Below are positions 44,138 through 52,654 of a stretch of DNA of 64,000 nt, in pieces. Both the position numbers and the translations under genes were made by a program. Below the pieces are notes generated by a model. That model saw only the letters and a program-made list of their open reading frames with translations. It made no database searches and was not told the origin of the DNA. The first letter of the stretch is position 1, and each line of letters begins with the position of its first letter. Origin of the DNA: Alcanivorax sp. (GTDB taxonomy: Bacteria > Pseudomonadota > Gammaproteobacteria > Pseudomonadales > Alcanivoracaceae); NCBI GenBank assembly GCA_022449455.1, contig JAKUPL010000003.1, forward strand, positions 124,001-188,000. Reading direction: 5' to 3'.

Positions 44138-45184
44138 CTAACCCTCCCACAAATGCATCTGACCGGCCAGCCCGGGCGGACGGAAGGCGCTGGTGTCCAG
44201 CGTAAAGCTCTCCCGGGGCGCCAGGCCGGCGCGCTGGCAGGCGGTCTGGAAGCGCCGCGACAGCAACTGCGCCCAGGGGCCCTGGCCCCGGTGCCGGTGG
44301 TGCCAGCGGCTGTCGTAGGTGGCGCCACCGTGCAGCTCGCGCACCGTGGCCATCACCTTGCCGGCCCGGTCCGGGTAGTGGGTGGCCAGCCACTCCTCCC
44401 ACAGCGGCCCCAGTTCGTGGGGCAGGCGCAGGATCACGTAGCCGGCGCTGCGGGCCCCGGCGGCGGCCACCTGCTCGACGATGTCTTCCAATTCATGATC
44501 GTTGATGAACGGAATCAGCGGCGCCACCAGCACCGTCACCGGCACCCCGGCCCGGGCCAGCTCACGCACCGTGCGCAGCCGCTCGCGGCCGCCGCTGGCG
44601 CGGGGCTCCAACTGGCCCTTGAGGCGGTTGTCCAGGGTGGTCACCGACACCGCCACCGAGGCCCGGCCCTCCCGGGCCATGGGCCCGATCAGGTCCAGAT
44701 CGCGCAGCACCAGGGCGCTTTTGGTGATCAGACTGAACGGGTGCCGGCATTCACTGAGCACCTGCAGCACCTCGCGGGTGAGGCGCCGTTCCCGCTCCAC
44801 CGGCTGGTAGGGATCGGTGGCGGTGCCGATCACGATCGGCCGGCACCGGTAGCCGGGTTTGCGCAGGGTATCGCGCAGCACCTCGGCGGCGTTGTCCTTG
44901 CAGAAGATTTCGCTTTCGAAATCCTGCCCCGGGGAGAGGTCCACGTAGGCGTGGTTGGGGCGGGCGAAACAGTAGATGCAGCCATGCTCACAGCCCCGGT
45001 AGGGGTTGAGGCTGGTATCGAAGTGCAGGTCCGGGCTCTGATTGCGGGTCAGGATCGACCGGGCGATTTCGCGATGGTAACGGCTGGGCCGGGCCGCCGC
45101 CGGTTCGTCGTGCTCGCTGTGAATCACCGCGAAGCGCCCCCGACGCTGGTTCAGGGTGCCCCGATTGGACGCGCGGGTGGCCAT
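44138..45184 (-). CDS. PA0069-type radical SAM protein, SOS-regulated
   Basis: This 348-residue radical SAM enzyme has the cluster motif CEHGCIYC (Cys65, Cys69, Cys72; Cx3Cx2C) within NPYRGCEHGCIYCFARPNH and a conserved ending SFTLDTSAFRPPGLAGQMHL. It is of the PA0069 family, related to the SplB-like radical SAM group; as I recall, PA0069 itself belongs to the Pseudomonas LexA regulon. Here a perfect-form LexA box overlaps its promoter (45202-45217). A DNA-damage role is likely, the reaction unknown. The ATG at 45184 has GGAGAG upstream. Confidence 0.9.
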   Translation of the reverse strand: MATRASNRGTLNQRRGRFAVIHSEHDEPAAARPSRYHREIARSILTRNQSPDLHFDTSLNPYRGCEHGCIYCFARPNHAYVDLSPGQDFESEIFCKDNAAEVLRDTLRKPGYRCRPIVIGTATDPYQPVERERRLTREVLQVLSECRHPFSLITKSALVLRDLDLIGPMAREGRASVAVSVTTLDNRLKGQLEPRASGGRERLRTVRELARAGVPVTVLVAPLIPFINDHELEDIVEQVAAAGARSAGYVILRLPHELGPLWEEWLATHYPDRAGKVMATVRELHGGATYDSRWHHRHRGQGPWAQLLSRRFQTACQRAGLAPRESFTLDTSAFRPPGLAGQMHLWEG

Positions 45185-45201
45185 GGGGATGCTCTCCGAT
45201 A

Positions 45202-45217
45202 CTGTTCTTATGGACAG
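45202..45217 (-). promoter_or_regulatory. LexA (SOS) box
   Basis: CTGT-N8-ACAG (CTGTTCTTATGGACAG on the + strand) matches the gammaproteobacterial LexA consensus, and flanking ATA/TAT extend the palindrome to 45199-45220. It starts 18 bp upstream of the radical SAM start codon and overlaps the promoter -10. Confidence 0.88.
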
Positions 45218-45243
45218 TATAGTGAGCGCGGGCGGGACTGCAA
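45216..45243 (-). promoter_or_regulatory. sigma-70 promoter of the radical SAM gene
   Basis: On the - strand TTGCAG (45243-45238), a 16-bp spacer and TATACT (45221-45216) form a good -35/-10 pair. The -10 overlaps the LexA box, so repressor binding would exclude RNA polymerase. Confidence 0.7.
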
Positions 45244-45247
45244 TGTC

Positions 45248-45559
45248 TCAGTGCGGCCGTACCGGCTGCACCAGAACCCAGGGTTTGACCACCAGGGTCC
45301 ACATGTCCTGGCCGGCGTCGAACCAGCCGCGCGCCTGCTCATCGCTGACCGCGTCCACCCGGCCCTGGGCGCGCCACTGGCGGATCTGCTCGACCCGGTC
45401 CTCGGCGAACGCCACCGCCACCTCGATCAGGTCCAGGTCACCGGCCACCGCCACGGTTTGGCCGCGGGCGAAGAAGGGCTGCAGCTCGCGCCAGTCGGCG
45501 CGGGCGGTTTCCTGGTTGAGTTTGGCTTTGAGTATCGCGGTGTCGTCGGGTTCGGCCAT
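45248..45559 (-). CDS. DUF2288 family protein
   Basis: This 103-residue soluble protein matches the DUF2288 family (ILKAKLNQETARADWRELQP, FFARGQTVAVAGDLDLIEVAVAFAED, here key segments). The function is unknown. The ATG at 45559 has GGAGGACCC directly upstream; an in-frame ATG at 45613 is less likely. It is co-directional with the radical SAM gene, but that gene has its own LexA-controlled promoter in between. Confidence 0.85.
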   Translation of the reverse strand: MAEPDDTAILKAKLNQETARADWRELQPFFARGQTVAVAGDLDLIEVAVAFAEDRVEQIRQWRAQGRVDAVSDEQARGWFDAGQDMWTLVVKPWVLVQPVRPH

Positions 45560-45640
45560 GGGTCCTCCGGATTCAGGGGACGCCATTATGGCGAAAAGCA
45601 TGGTTTCTCGCACTTTCAGCGGATTCTCTCCAGCCGGGGC

Positions 45641-45751
45641 GCGGCTCAGGGCGCGACGCCCTTCCGGGAACGCCGTGAACCCGTCCCTGGGGGCTCCCTT
45701 TCGAACGTCCTGTTCTCAAGGGTCCCGGAAGGGCGTCGCGCCCTGAGCCGC
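45641..45751 (+). repeat. hairpin element copy 1 (29-bp arms, 53-nt loop)
   Basis: The arms 45641-45669 and 45723-45751 are perfect 29-bp inverted repeats ending in CTTCCGGGA/TCCCGGAAG. The 53-nt loop contains CCGTCCCTGGGGGCTCCC and an internal small stem GAAC-GTCCT-GTTC, and ends AAGGG. It lies in the 645-bp gap 45560-46204, which holds no convincing gene. Copy 2, inverted, is at 45911-46005. Confidence 0.85.
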
Positions 45752-45910
45752 TGAGCAGTGAACCTCGGCGCCAAGGGACGCTTCAGGTGCCTGGCGGTGC
45801 CAATATCGGAGGTTGCCGGCGCAAAGATGGGCTCTACGGAGCCGCCACCTCTATCCCTCCTGGTTCATCGTTGTCCGTACCCGGAACGGTTCCGCTACCT
45901 CGGAGCGGAG

Positions 45911-46005
45911 CTGTGTGGGTGCCTTCCGGGACCCTTTTTGGCAAGGATGCCAAAAACGGGAGCGCCCAGGGACGGCTTGAGCGATCCCGGAAGGCACCCA
46001 CGCAG
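45911..46005 (-). repeat. hairpin element copy 2 (21-bp arms, 53-nt loop)
   Basis: The arms 45911-45931 and 45985-46005 pair over 21 positions with one G-T wobble, and share the inner CCTTCCGGGA with copy 1 while the outer part differs. Read on the - strand, the 53-nt loop contains CCGTCCCTGGGCGCTCCC (one mismatch to copy 1), an internal 9-bp stem TTTTTGGCA/TGCCAAAAA with a TCCT loop, and ends AAGGG. Smaller palindromes (CGGAAC-G-GTTCCG at 45882-45894) adjoin it. Confidence 0.85.
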
Positions 46006-46070
46006 ATCCGCGTCCCGGATAGAGATCTCCCGCATCGATTTCCCGCCAAAGCGCGATGAACCAAAAGAAA

Positions 46071-46090
46071 GCCCGCCGGGGAGGGCGGGC
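46071..46090. terminator. GC hairpin upstream of the PhoD-like gene end
   Basis: GCCCGCC-GGGGAG-GGCGGGC is a perfect 7-6-7 hairpin. It lies about 115 bp beyond the stop of the - strand PhoD-like gene (46205). The bases on its left, read on the - strand, are TTTCTTTTGG, so it can act as an intrinsic terminator for that gene. Confidence 0.55.
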
Positions 46091-46204
46091 GGCTGTAGTG
46101 GGCCGAAAAGGGACGTCCGTGTCCTTTAGCGTCCGTGCAACGACCACTCTAGGGCAGCGCCGGGGCCGTGGGGATCGGAGATCTGCCATGATCTTTGTAG
46201 GACA

Positions 46205-47629
46205 TCAGCCATCCCACCGGATTTCCCGACTCGCCGCCGGCACCGGTTCGCCGTCCCGGTTGAACAGCTCCAGGCGCGCGCCCTCCCCGTCCAGGGTCAC
46301 CCGCGAAAACGCATCGCGGCTGTACACCTCGCCGGGCACGCTGACCCGCCCCAGGGACGGCTTCCACAGCCCGGCCAGGCGATGATCGTCACGGATCATC
46401 GGCCGGTACCAACGGAACGCCATCAGCGCCGTGGGCCAGAACAGGCCGGAACAGATCCAGGCGTGGATCGGCGGCTTGCCGGCGCCGTCCAGGCGCGCGT
46501 ACAGGGACGCGTGCACGTCGCCGCTGAGCACCAGCAGGCGCCGGGCGCGGCTGGCGCGCATGGCGTCGATCAGGCGCTGGCGCTGAGCGCGGAAGCCCTC
46601 CCAGCTGTCCTCGCCCCGGAACGGCCAGCGCTGCTCCGGCAGCAGCGGCACCGACGACACCAGACACTTGATGCGGTCCGGGCCGTCGTTGAGCCAGGCC
46701 ACCACCGCCGCCTCTTGCTCCCGGGACATGATGTTGCGCTGCCAGGGCCAGCGGCTCAGCGCCCGCTCGGTGCGCAGGTCCATCAGGAAGAAGTCGGCGC
46801 CGCCCCAGCGGTAGCTGTACCAAAGCCGCTCCGGGTCGCGGTCCAGGCGACGGCCCTCGGCGTTGAGCGGCACCGCCGGCGAGTGCGAGGCCTGGTAGAT
46901 TTGGTAGGCCTTCATGGCCGCCGGGTACTTGCTGGTCCACAGGTCCGGGTTGGCGCGCGCCGGCCAGTTGTTCTCGATCTCGTGGTCGTCGAGGATCATA
47001 TGGTGGTTGTGGTGGGCCATCAGTCGGCGAATATGAGGCTGGCCGAAGCTCTGCCGGTAAAGATCGAAATACTGCTGCTGGGAGGACGCCGCGCCCACCC
47101 GCCAGGTGGCATCGGCGTACACCTGATCGCCGGCGTAGAGCACGAAGTCGGTGTGCCGCTCCCGGGCCTGGTCGGCCATCACCGCGAACACCCGGTCGGC
47201 GCGGTCGTCCTCCACCTGGTGGTCCAGGCCGGTGAAGCGGTAGCAGCAGGAGCCGAACAGAAAGCTCACCGGTTCCTGATCGGAGGCCGGCGCGGTGCGG
47301 AAATGCCCGTCCGTGGCCCGGTGCCAGTCCAGTGCCGTGTCCACCGTCCGCGGGTCGTCCACGTAGCCGGCCTGGTACTGGTAGCGGGTGCCCGGCGTCA
47401 GCTCGCGCAGCACCACCACGCCACTGCTGTCGAAGTTGCCGTTGATGCGGAAATGGCGCGGGCCGAGCCAGCGGGTCTCGCCGACCGCCCGCCAGCGGAT
47501 GCGGCCGTGGGGCGCTTTGCGCCCGGCGCCCAGGGCGCCGCCGGGCATGGCGCCGAAGATGCGAATGCTGGTGCGGTCGGCGCTGCCGGCCAGTGGGCCC
47601 ACCGCGAACGGCGCCACGGTTACGGTCAT
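46205..47629 (-). CDS. PhoD-like metallophosphatase (alkaline phosphatase D family)
   Basis: This 474-residue protein has the PhoD layout: an N-terminal beta domain (WRAVGETRWL, LTPGTRYQYQAGYVDD), then the metallophosphatase core with FGSCCYR, LYAGDQVYADATW, MILDDHEIENNW, DLRTERA and VLSGDVHASLY. The metal ligands Asp, Asp, Asn/Asp and His are present. There is no signal peptide, unlike secreted PhoD, so it may act in the cytosol. GGAAGG precedes the ATG. A second, divergent PhoD-like gene is at 52655. Confidence 0.88.
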   Translation of the reverse strand: MTVTVAPFAVGPLAGSADRTSIRIFGAMPGGALGAGRKAPHGRIRWRAVGETRWLGPRHFRINGNFDSSGVVVLRELTPGTRYQYQAGYVDDPRTVDTALDWHRATDGHFRTAPASDQEPVSFLFGSCCYRFTGLDHQVEDDRADRVFAVMADQARERHTDFVLYAGDQVYADATWRVGAASSQQQYFDLYRQSFGQPHIRRLMAHHNHHMILDDHEIENNWPARANPDLWTSKYPAAMKAYQIYQASHSPAVPLNAEGRRLDRDPERLWYSYRWGGADFFLMDLRTERALSRWPWQRNIMSREQEAAVVAWLNDGPDRIKCLVSSVPLLPEQRWPFRGEDSWEGFRAQRQRLIDAMRASRARRLLVLSGDVHASLYARLDGAGKPPIHAWICSGLFWPTALMAFRWYRPMIRDDHRLAGLWKPSLGRVSVPGEVYSRDAFSRVTLDGEGARLELFNRDGEPVPAASREIRWDG

Positions 47630-47740
47630 GGTTCCTTCCCCCTTGTCTCCATTGATTGAGCCCCCGTGGCCGCGCTGCTAGCATCCTGAAACGGTAAACA
47701 CAGGATTCCGCCAGGATCCGGTCACGGGGTACCTCTTATT

Positions 47741-50560
47741 TTGGTGCAGGACGCTGTTTCATCCCTTTCGCGGTTCGCCGTGCTGATCCTCCTGATCGGG
47801 CTGTGGCCGGCTCTGGCCTGGGGCCAGGCTGCCGCGCCATCGGCGGCGGTCATCGACGGCCGTTCCGACAGCCTGCGGCCCTACCCCGCGCTGAGCTATT
47901 TCTGTCTGCCCCGCGACCAGGCGCCGGATCTGGCCAGCCTGCGCCGCGACCCGGACGCCTGGCCCTGGCGCGCCGCCCGGGGCATGCCCAATCTCGGCTT
48001 CACCCGCGACCGCTGCTGGTTCCGCCTGCCGGTGCGCAACGCCACCGACCAGCCCCTGGATTGGCGGCTGGTGGTGGAGTACGCCATGCTCGGCGAGCTC
48101 GACCTGTACGTGCTCGGCGGCGACGACGAACCGGCGCACTACCGGGCCGGCATGGACCGGGCCTTCGACGTACGGCCGGACGACGGCGCGCTGCCGTCGT
48201 TTCCGCTGACGCTGCCCGCCGGCGCCGAGCGCACCGTGTTGATGGAAGTGGTCTCCCCGCACAGCATTCAACTGCCTCTGAAGCTGATGAGCAAGCCCGC
48301 CCTGGATCAGGCGCTGCTCAGCCACACCCTGGTTCAGGGGCTGTTCTTCGGCGGCATGCTGGTGATGATCCTCTACAACCTGTCGCTGTTTTTCTCGATC
48401 CGCGAGAAGGCCTACCTGCTGTACGTGTTCTGGTCCCTGGCAATTACCCTGTTCATGGCGGTGCTGCACGGTTACGCGCAAAAATACCTGTGGCCCGGCG
48501 CGCCGCTGCTGAGCCGCTACGTGCTGCATTATCTGCTGCCGGTGCTGGTGATTTTGCCGACCCTCTTCACCCTGCATTTTCTCGATCTGCCCCAGCGAGC
48601 GCCGCCCCTGGCGCGGCTGCTCAAGGCGCTGGTGGGCACCGGCGTGGTGCTGCTGCTGGCGGCGCCCTTCGTGGAGCGCCAATGGCTGATCCCGCTGGCG
48701 GTGCTGGCGATCCTGGCGATGGATTTCAGCATCCTGCTGGCCGGCCTGCTGCGCGCCGCCGCCGGCGATCCGGACGCGCGCATCTTCACCGCCGCCTGGC
48801 TGTGCTTCATCGTCGGCGCCGCCGCCATGTCCCTGAACAAGTACGGCGTGCTGCCGCGCACCGACCTGACCGAGAACCTGCTGCAGGCCGGCGTGTTTCT
48901 GGAGGTGATTTTGCTGTCCCTGGCGCTGGCGCGGCGCATCAACCGGCTCAAGGAAGCCCACGCCCTGTCGGTGCGCGACAAGGCCATCGCCGAGATGGAC
49001 GCCTTCAAGGCCGGCGCCCGCAACCAGGCCAAGAGCGAATTCCTGGCCACCATGAGCCACGAAATCCGCACGCCGATGAACGGCATCATCGGCATGACCG
49101 ATCTGCTGCGGCGCACCACCCTGAATATCCAGCAGGCCCAGTACGTGGACACCATTCACCAGTCCACCCAGTCCCTGGTGACGGTGATCAACGACATCCT
49201 GGACTACTCGCGCATCGAGTCCGGCAAGCTGGAGCTGGAATACCAGGACGTGGACGTGGAGCAATTGCTGGACGACTGCGTGCGCCTGTTCGCGCTGCGC
49301 GCCTCGGAGACCGGCGTGTCCCTGTACACCTTCGTCGATTCACGGGTGCCGCGCCGCATCCAAACCGACCCGATCCGCGTCAAACAGGTGCTCACCAACC
49401 TGCTCAGCAATGCCTATAAGTTCACTGATCACGGCCAGGTGGCCCTGCACCTGGGCGTGCGTCAGCCGCCGGACGACCAGGGCCACTGCGTGCTGATGCT
49501 GGAGGTGGTGGACACCGGCATCGGCCTGGACGAGGCCCAGCAGCAGAACCTGTTCCAGGTGTTCGGCCAGGGCGGCCGCACCCACCGCCACCGGATGCAG
49601 GGCACCGGCCTGGGGCTGACCATCTGTAAGCGCCTCACCGAGCTGCTCGGCGGCGAAATCGGCGTGTCCAGTTCCCTGGGCCGCGGCGCCACCTTCTGGG
49701 TGACCCTGCCCACGGTGGCCCGGGAACCGGCGCGGCCGGAGAAGGCGCTGGCCGGCCATCGGGCGGTGATGATCAGCCACGACGCCTCCCTGGCGCTGAG
49801 CTTGTCCCAGCTGATGACCCGCTGGGGCCTGTCGGTGCGCGAGTACGCCGACTGCGACCAGGCCCTGGCGGCGCTCAACGACGAGACGCCCGAGACCGAC
49901 ATTCTGCTCGCCTCGGAGCCCAATCTGGCGCGCCGGGCCGAGCTGATGGACATCCGCCAGCGGCTCGGCGACCCGCCGCTGCTGATCCTGCAGGCCACCG
50001 GCGCGGAGATCACCGGCGAGTTGCCCGGCGACATGCTGCTGGTGGAAACGCCGGTGTCGTCGCGGGCGCTCAAACACAGCCTTTCCACCCAGTTGCGTGA
50101 ACGGGAAGAAGCCGCCGCCGGCGCGCCGCCAACGGAAAGCGGCGAACGCCTGCCACGGCTGTCGCGCCTGAACGTGATGGTGGTGGAGGACAACGCGGTG
50201 AACCAGCTGGTGATCGACAGCATTCTGCGCTCCATCGGCATCCAGGCCACCCTGCTCACCGACGGCGCCCAGGCGGTGCGGCGCATGGAGGACACCCCGG
50301 GCAACTGGGACGTGATCTTCATGGACTGCGAGATGCCGGTGATGGACGGCTACGACGCCACCCGGGAAATCCGCCGGCTGGAGCAGGATCGGGACGTGGA
50401 CCCGTGCTGGATCATCGCGCTGTCCGCCCACGCCACCGGCGACTACGTGCAGAAGGCCCGCGACGCCGGGGTCGACGACTACCTGAGCAAGCCGGTGTCC
50501 CGGGATCAGGTGCTGGAGGCGCTGCAACGCAACCGCGCGCTGAGCGGCGCGGGGGGCTGA
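47741..50560 (+). CDS. 7TMR-DISM hybrid histidine kinase with two receiver-like domains
   Basis: This protein of about 939 residues has a signal peptide, a periplasmic DISMED2-type domain (about 45-175), seven membrane helices (about 195-400), a histidine kinase core with [20 protein letters not shown] (His about 440) and an ATPase domain ([23 protein letters not shown]). A degenerate receiver follows (about 670-790) and then an intact receiver with [11 protein letters not shown] (Asp about 863). No Hpt domain is present, so it likely passes phosphate to a separate Hpt protein. The start is TTG 47741 or, more likely, GTG 47744; no ATG fits. Confidence 0.9.
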   Translation: MVQDAVSSLSRFAVLILLIGLWPALAWGQAAAPSAAVIDGRSDSLRPYPALSYFCLPRDQAPDLASLRRDPDAWPWRAARGMPNLGFTRDRCWFRLPVRNATDQPLDWRLVVEYAMLGELDLYVLGGDDEPAHYRAGMDRAFDVRPDDGALPSFPLTLPAGAERTVLMEVVSPHSIQLPLKLMSKPALDQALLSHTLVQGLFFGGMLVMILYNLSLFFSIREKAYLLYVFWSLAITLFMAVLHGYAQKYLWPGAPLLSRYVLHYLLPVLVILPTLFTLHFLDLPQRAPPLARLLKALVGTGVVLLLAAPFVERQWLIPLAVLAILAMDFSILLAGLLRAAAGDPDARIFTAAWLCFIVGAAAMSLNKYGVLPRTDLTENLLQAGVFLEVILLSLALARRINRLKEAHALSVRDKAIAEMDAFKAGARNQAKSEFLATMSHEIRTPMNGIIGMTDLLRRTTLNIQQAQYVDTIHQSTQSLVTVINDILDYSRIESGKLELEYQDVDVEQLLDDCVRLFALRASETGVSLYTFVDSRVPRRIQTDPIRVKQVLTNLLSNAYKFTDHGQVALHLGVRQPPDDQGHCVLMLEVVDTGIGLDEAQQQNLFQVFGQGGRTHRHRMQGTGLGLTICKRLTELLGGEIGVSSSLGRGATFWVTLPTVAREPARPEKALAGHRAVMISHDASLALSLSQLMTRWGLSVREYADCDQALAALNDETPETDILLASEPNLARRAELMDIRQRLGDPPLLILQATGAEITGELPGDMLLVETPVSSRALKHSLSTQLREREEAAAGAPPTESGERLPRLSRLNVMVVEDNAVNQLVIDSILRSIGIQATLLTDGAQAVRRMEDTPGNWDVIFMDCEMPVMDGYDATREIRRLEQDRDVDPCWIIALSAHATGDYVQKARDAGVDDYLSKPVSRDQVLEALQRNRALSGAGG

Positions 50561-50620
50561 AAAGCCGCCCCCGGACCAGTATCATACCGGTCCCGATTTA
50601 CCGCCGACCGCGAAGGCCCC

Positions 50621-52642
50621 ATGAGCGACACTCCCCGCAAGATCCTGGTCACCAGCGCCCTGCCCTATGCCAACGGCCCGATCCACCTGGGCCACCTGCT
50701 GGAATACATCCAGACCGACATCTGGGTGCGCTTCCAGAAGCTGCACGGGCAGAACTGTCTGTACGTCTGCGCCGACGACGCCCACGGCACCGCCATCATG
50801 CTCAAGGCGGAGGAGAACGGCGTCACTCCGGAGCAACAGATCGCCACGGTGAAAGCCGACCACGAACGGGATTTCGCCGATTTCCAGATCCGCTTCGACA
50901 ACTACTACAGCACCCACAGCCCGGAGAACCGCCAGTTCTCAGAGATGATCTTCCAGCGCAACAAGGACGCCGGCTACATCGTCGAGAAGGAGATCACCCA
51001 GCTGTATGATCCGGAAAAGGGCATGTTCCTGTCCGACCGCTTCGTGCGCGGCACCTGCCCGAAATGCGGCGCGGCGGACCAGTACGGTGACAACTGCGAA
51101 GTGTGCGGCGCCACCTATTCGCCGTCGGAGCTGATCGACCCCTATTCCGCGGTGAGCGGCGCCACGCCGGTGGAGAAGCAGACCACCCAACTGTTTTTCG
51201 ACCTGCCCCAATTCGAGCCGCTGCTGCGCGAGTGGACCCGCTCCGGCTCTCTGCAGGAAGGCGTGGCCAACAAGCTGCAGGAGTGGATCGAGGAACTGCA
51301 TCCCTGGGACATTTCCCGGGAAGCGCCCTACTTCGGCTTCGAGATTCCCGGCTACCCGGGCAAGTATTTCTATGTGTGGCTGGACGCGCCGATCGGCTAC
51401 ATGGCCAGCTTCAAGAACCTGTGTGACCGCGAAGGCCTGGACTTCGACGACTACTGGAAGGCGGATTCCGACGCCGAGCTGTACCACTTCATCGGCAAGG
51501 ACATCATCAACTTCCACGGCCTGTTCTGGCCGGCCATGCTGGAAGGCGCCGGGCTGCGCAAGCCCACCGCCATCTACAGCCACGGCTTCGTCACCGTCAA
51601 CGGCGCCAAGATGTCCAAATCCCGGGGCACCTTCATCAAGGCGCGCACCTATCTGGACCATCTGAATCCGGAATACCTGCGCTATTACTTCGCCGCCAAG
51701 CTCAACAGCCGGGTGGACGACTTCGACCTGAATCTGGAGGACTTCGCCCAGCGGGTGAACACCGACCTGGTGGGCAAGGTGGTCAATATCGCCAGCCGCA
51801 CCGGCAACTTCGTCAAGAAATTCGGCGGCACCCTCAGCGCCCATCCCGACAATCCGCTGCTGGTGCAGGAAGCCCAGCAGGCCGCCGCCACCATCGCCGG
51901 CTTCTATGAACAGCGGGAATTCGGCAAAGCGATGCGCGAGATCATGGCCCTGGCCGACCACGCCAACGGCTACATCGCCGACAAGGCGCCCTGGTCCCTG
52001 GCCAAGGAAGACGGCCGCGAGCAGGAGGTGCTGGAAATCTGCACCACCGCCCTCAACGTGTTCCGCCTGCTGGTGCTGTACCTGAAGCCGGTGTTGCCGG
52101 CGCTGGCCGAGCGCGCCGAGGCGTTTCTCAATATCCCGCCGCTGACCTGGGCGGACAGCGAGGCCCTGCTGCTGGAGCACGAGATCAACAAGTTCAGCCC
52201 GCTGCTGGGCCGGGTGGACATGGCGCAAATCGAAGCGGTGCTGGCCGATTCCCGCGAGACCAACCCGGCCTCGGCGGCTCCGGCCGGCGACGACACGGCG
52301 GCGGAGGAAGACGCGCCGATCAGCATCGACGATTTCCTCAAGGTGAAGCTGCGCGCCGCCCGGGTGATCCAGGCCGCCCATGTGGACGGCGCCGACAAAC
52401 TGCTGCAGCTGACCCTGGACGTGGGCGAACTGGGCCAGCGCAATGTGTTCGCCGGCATCAAGGCCAAATACGCACCGCAGGACCTGGAAGGGAAGATGGT
52501 GGTGCTGGTGGCCAATCTGGCCCCGCGCAAGATGAAGTTCGGCGTCTCCGAGGGCATGGTGCTGGCCGCCGGCCCCGGCGGCGAGGACATCTTCCTGCTG
52601 TCACCGGACAGCGGCGCGGAACCGGGCATGGAGGTGCGCTGA
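50621..52642 (+). CDS. metG: methionyl-tRNA synthetase
   Basis: This 673-residue class I aminoacyl-tRNA synthetase has HLGH (residues 22-25, HIGH motif), a four-cysteine zinc knuckle (CPKCG...CEVCG, about 146-162), KMSKSRG (about 331) and the C-terminal tRNA-binding OB-fold (about 570-673) that allows dimer formation. It charges tRNA-Met. Length and layout match E. coli MetG. It is the second gene after the hybrid kinase and 12 bp before the larger PhoD-like gene. Confidence 0.98.
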   Translation: MSDTPRKILVTSALPYANGPIHLGHLLEYIQTDIWVRFQKLHGQNCLYVCADDAHGTAIMLKAEENGVTPEQQIATVKADHERDFADFQIRFDNYYSTHSPENRQFSEMIFQRNKDAGYIVEKEITQLYDPEKGMFLSDRFVRGTCPKCGAADQYGDNCEVCGATYSPSELIDPYSAVSGATPVEKQTTQLFFDLPQFEPLLREWTRSGSLQEGVANKLQEWIEELHPWDISREAPYFGFEIPGYPGKYFYVWLDAPIGYMASFKNLCDREGLDFDDYWKADSDAELYHFIGKDIINFHGLFWPAMLEGAGLRKPTAIYSHGFVTVNGAKMSKSRGTFIKARTYLDHLNPEYLRYYFAAKLNSRVDDFDLNLEDFAQRVNTDLVGKVVNIASRTGNFVKKFGGTLSAHPDNPLLVQEAQQAAATIAGFYEQREFGKAMREIMALADHANGYIADKAPWSLAKEDGREQEVLEICTTALNVFRLLVLYLKPVLPALAERAEAFLNIPPLTWADSEALLLEHEINKFSPLLGRVDMAQIEAVLADSRETNPASAAPAGDDTAAEEDAPISIDDFLKVKLRAARVIQAAHVDGADKLLQLTLDVGELGQRNVFAGIKAKYAPQDLEGKMVVLVANLAPRKMKFGVSEGMVLAAGPGGEDIFLLSPDSGAEPGMEVR

Positions 52643-52654
52643 CCGGCGGCGCCC

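Noticed and set aside
45758-46129. Small open frames in the 45560-46204 gap
   Set aside because: They cross the hairpin element and have no start signal, conserved motif or normal composition.
46341-46356. CCCCAGGGACGGCTTC inside the first PhoD-like gene as a third copy of the hairpin core
   Set aside because: It matches the core over about 14 bases but has no flanking stem and encodes a normal part of the protein (KPSLGR).
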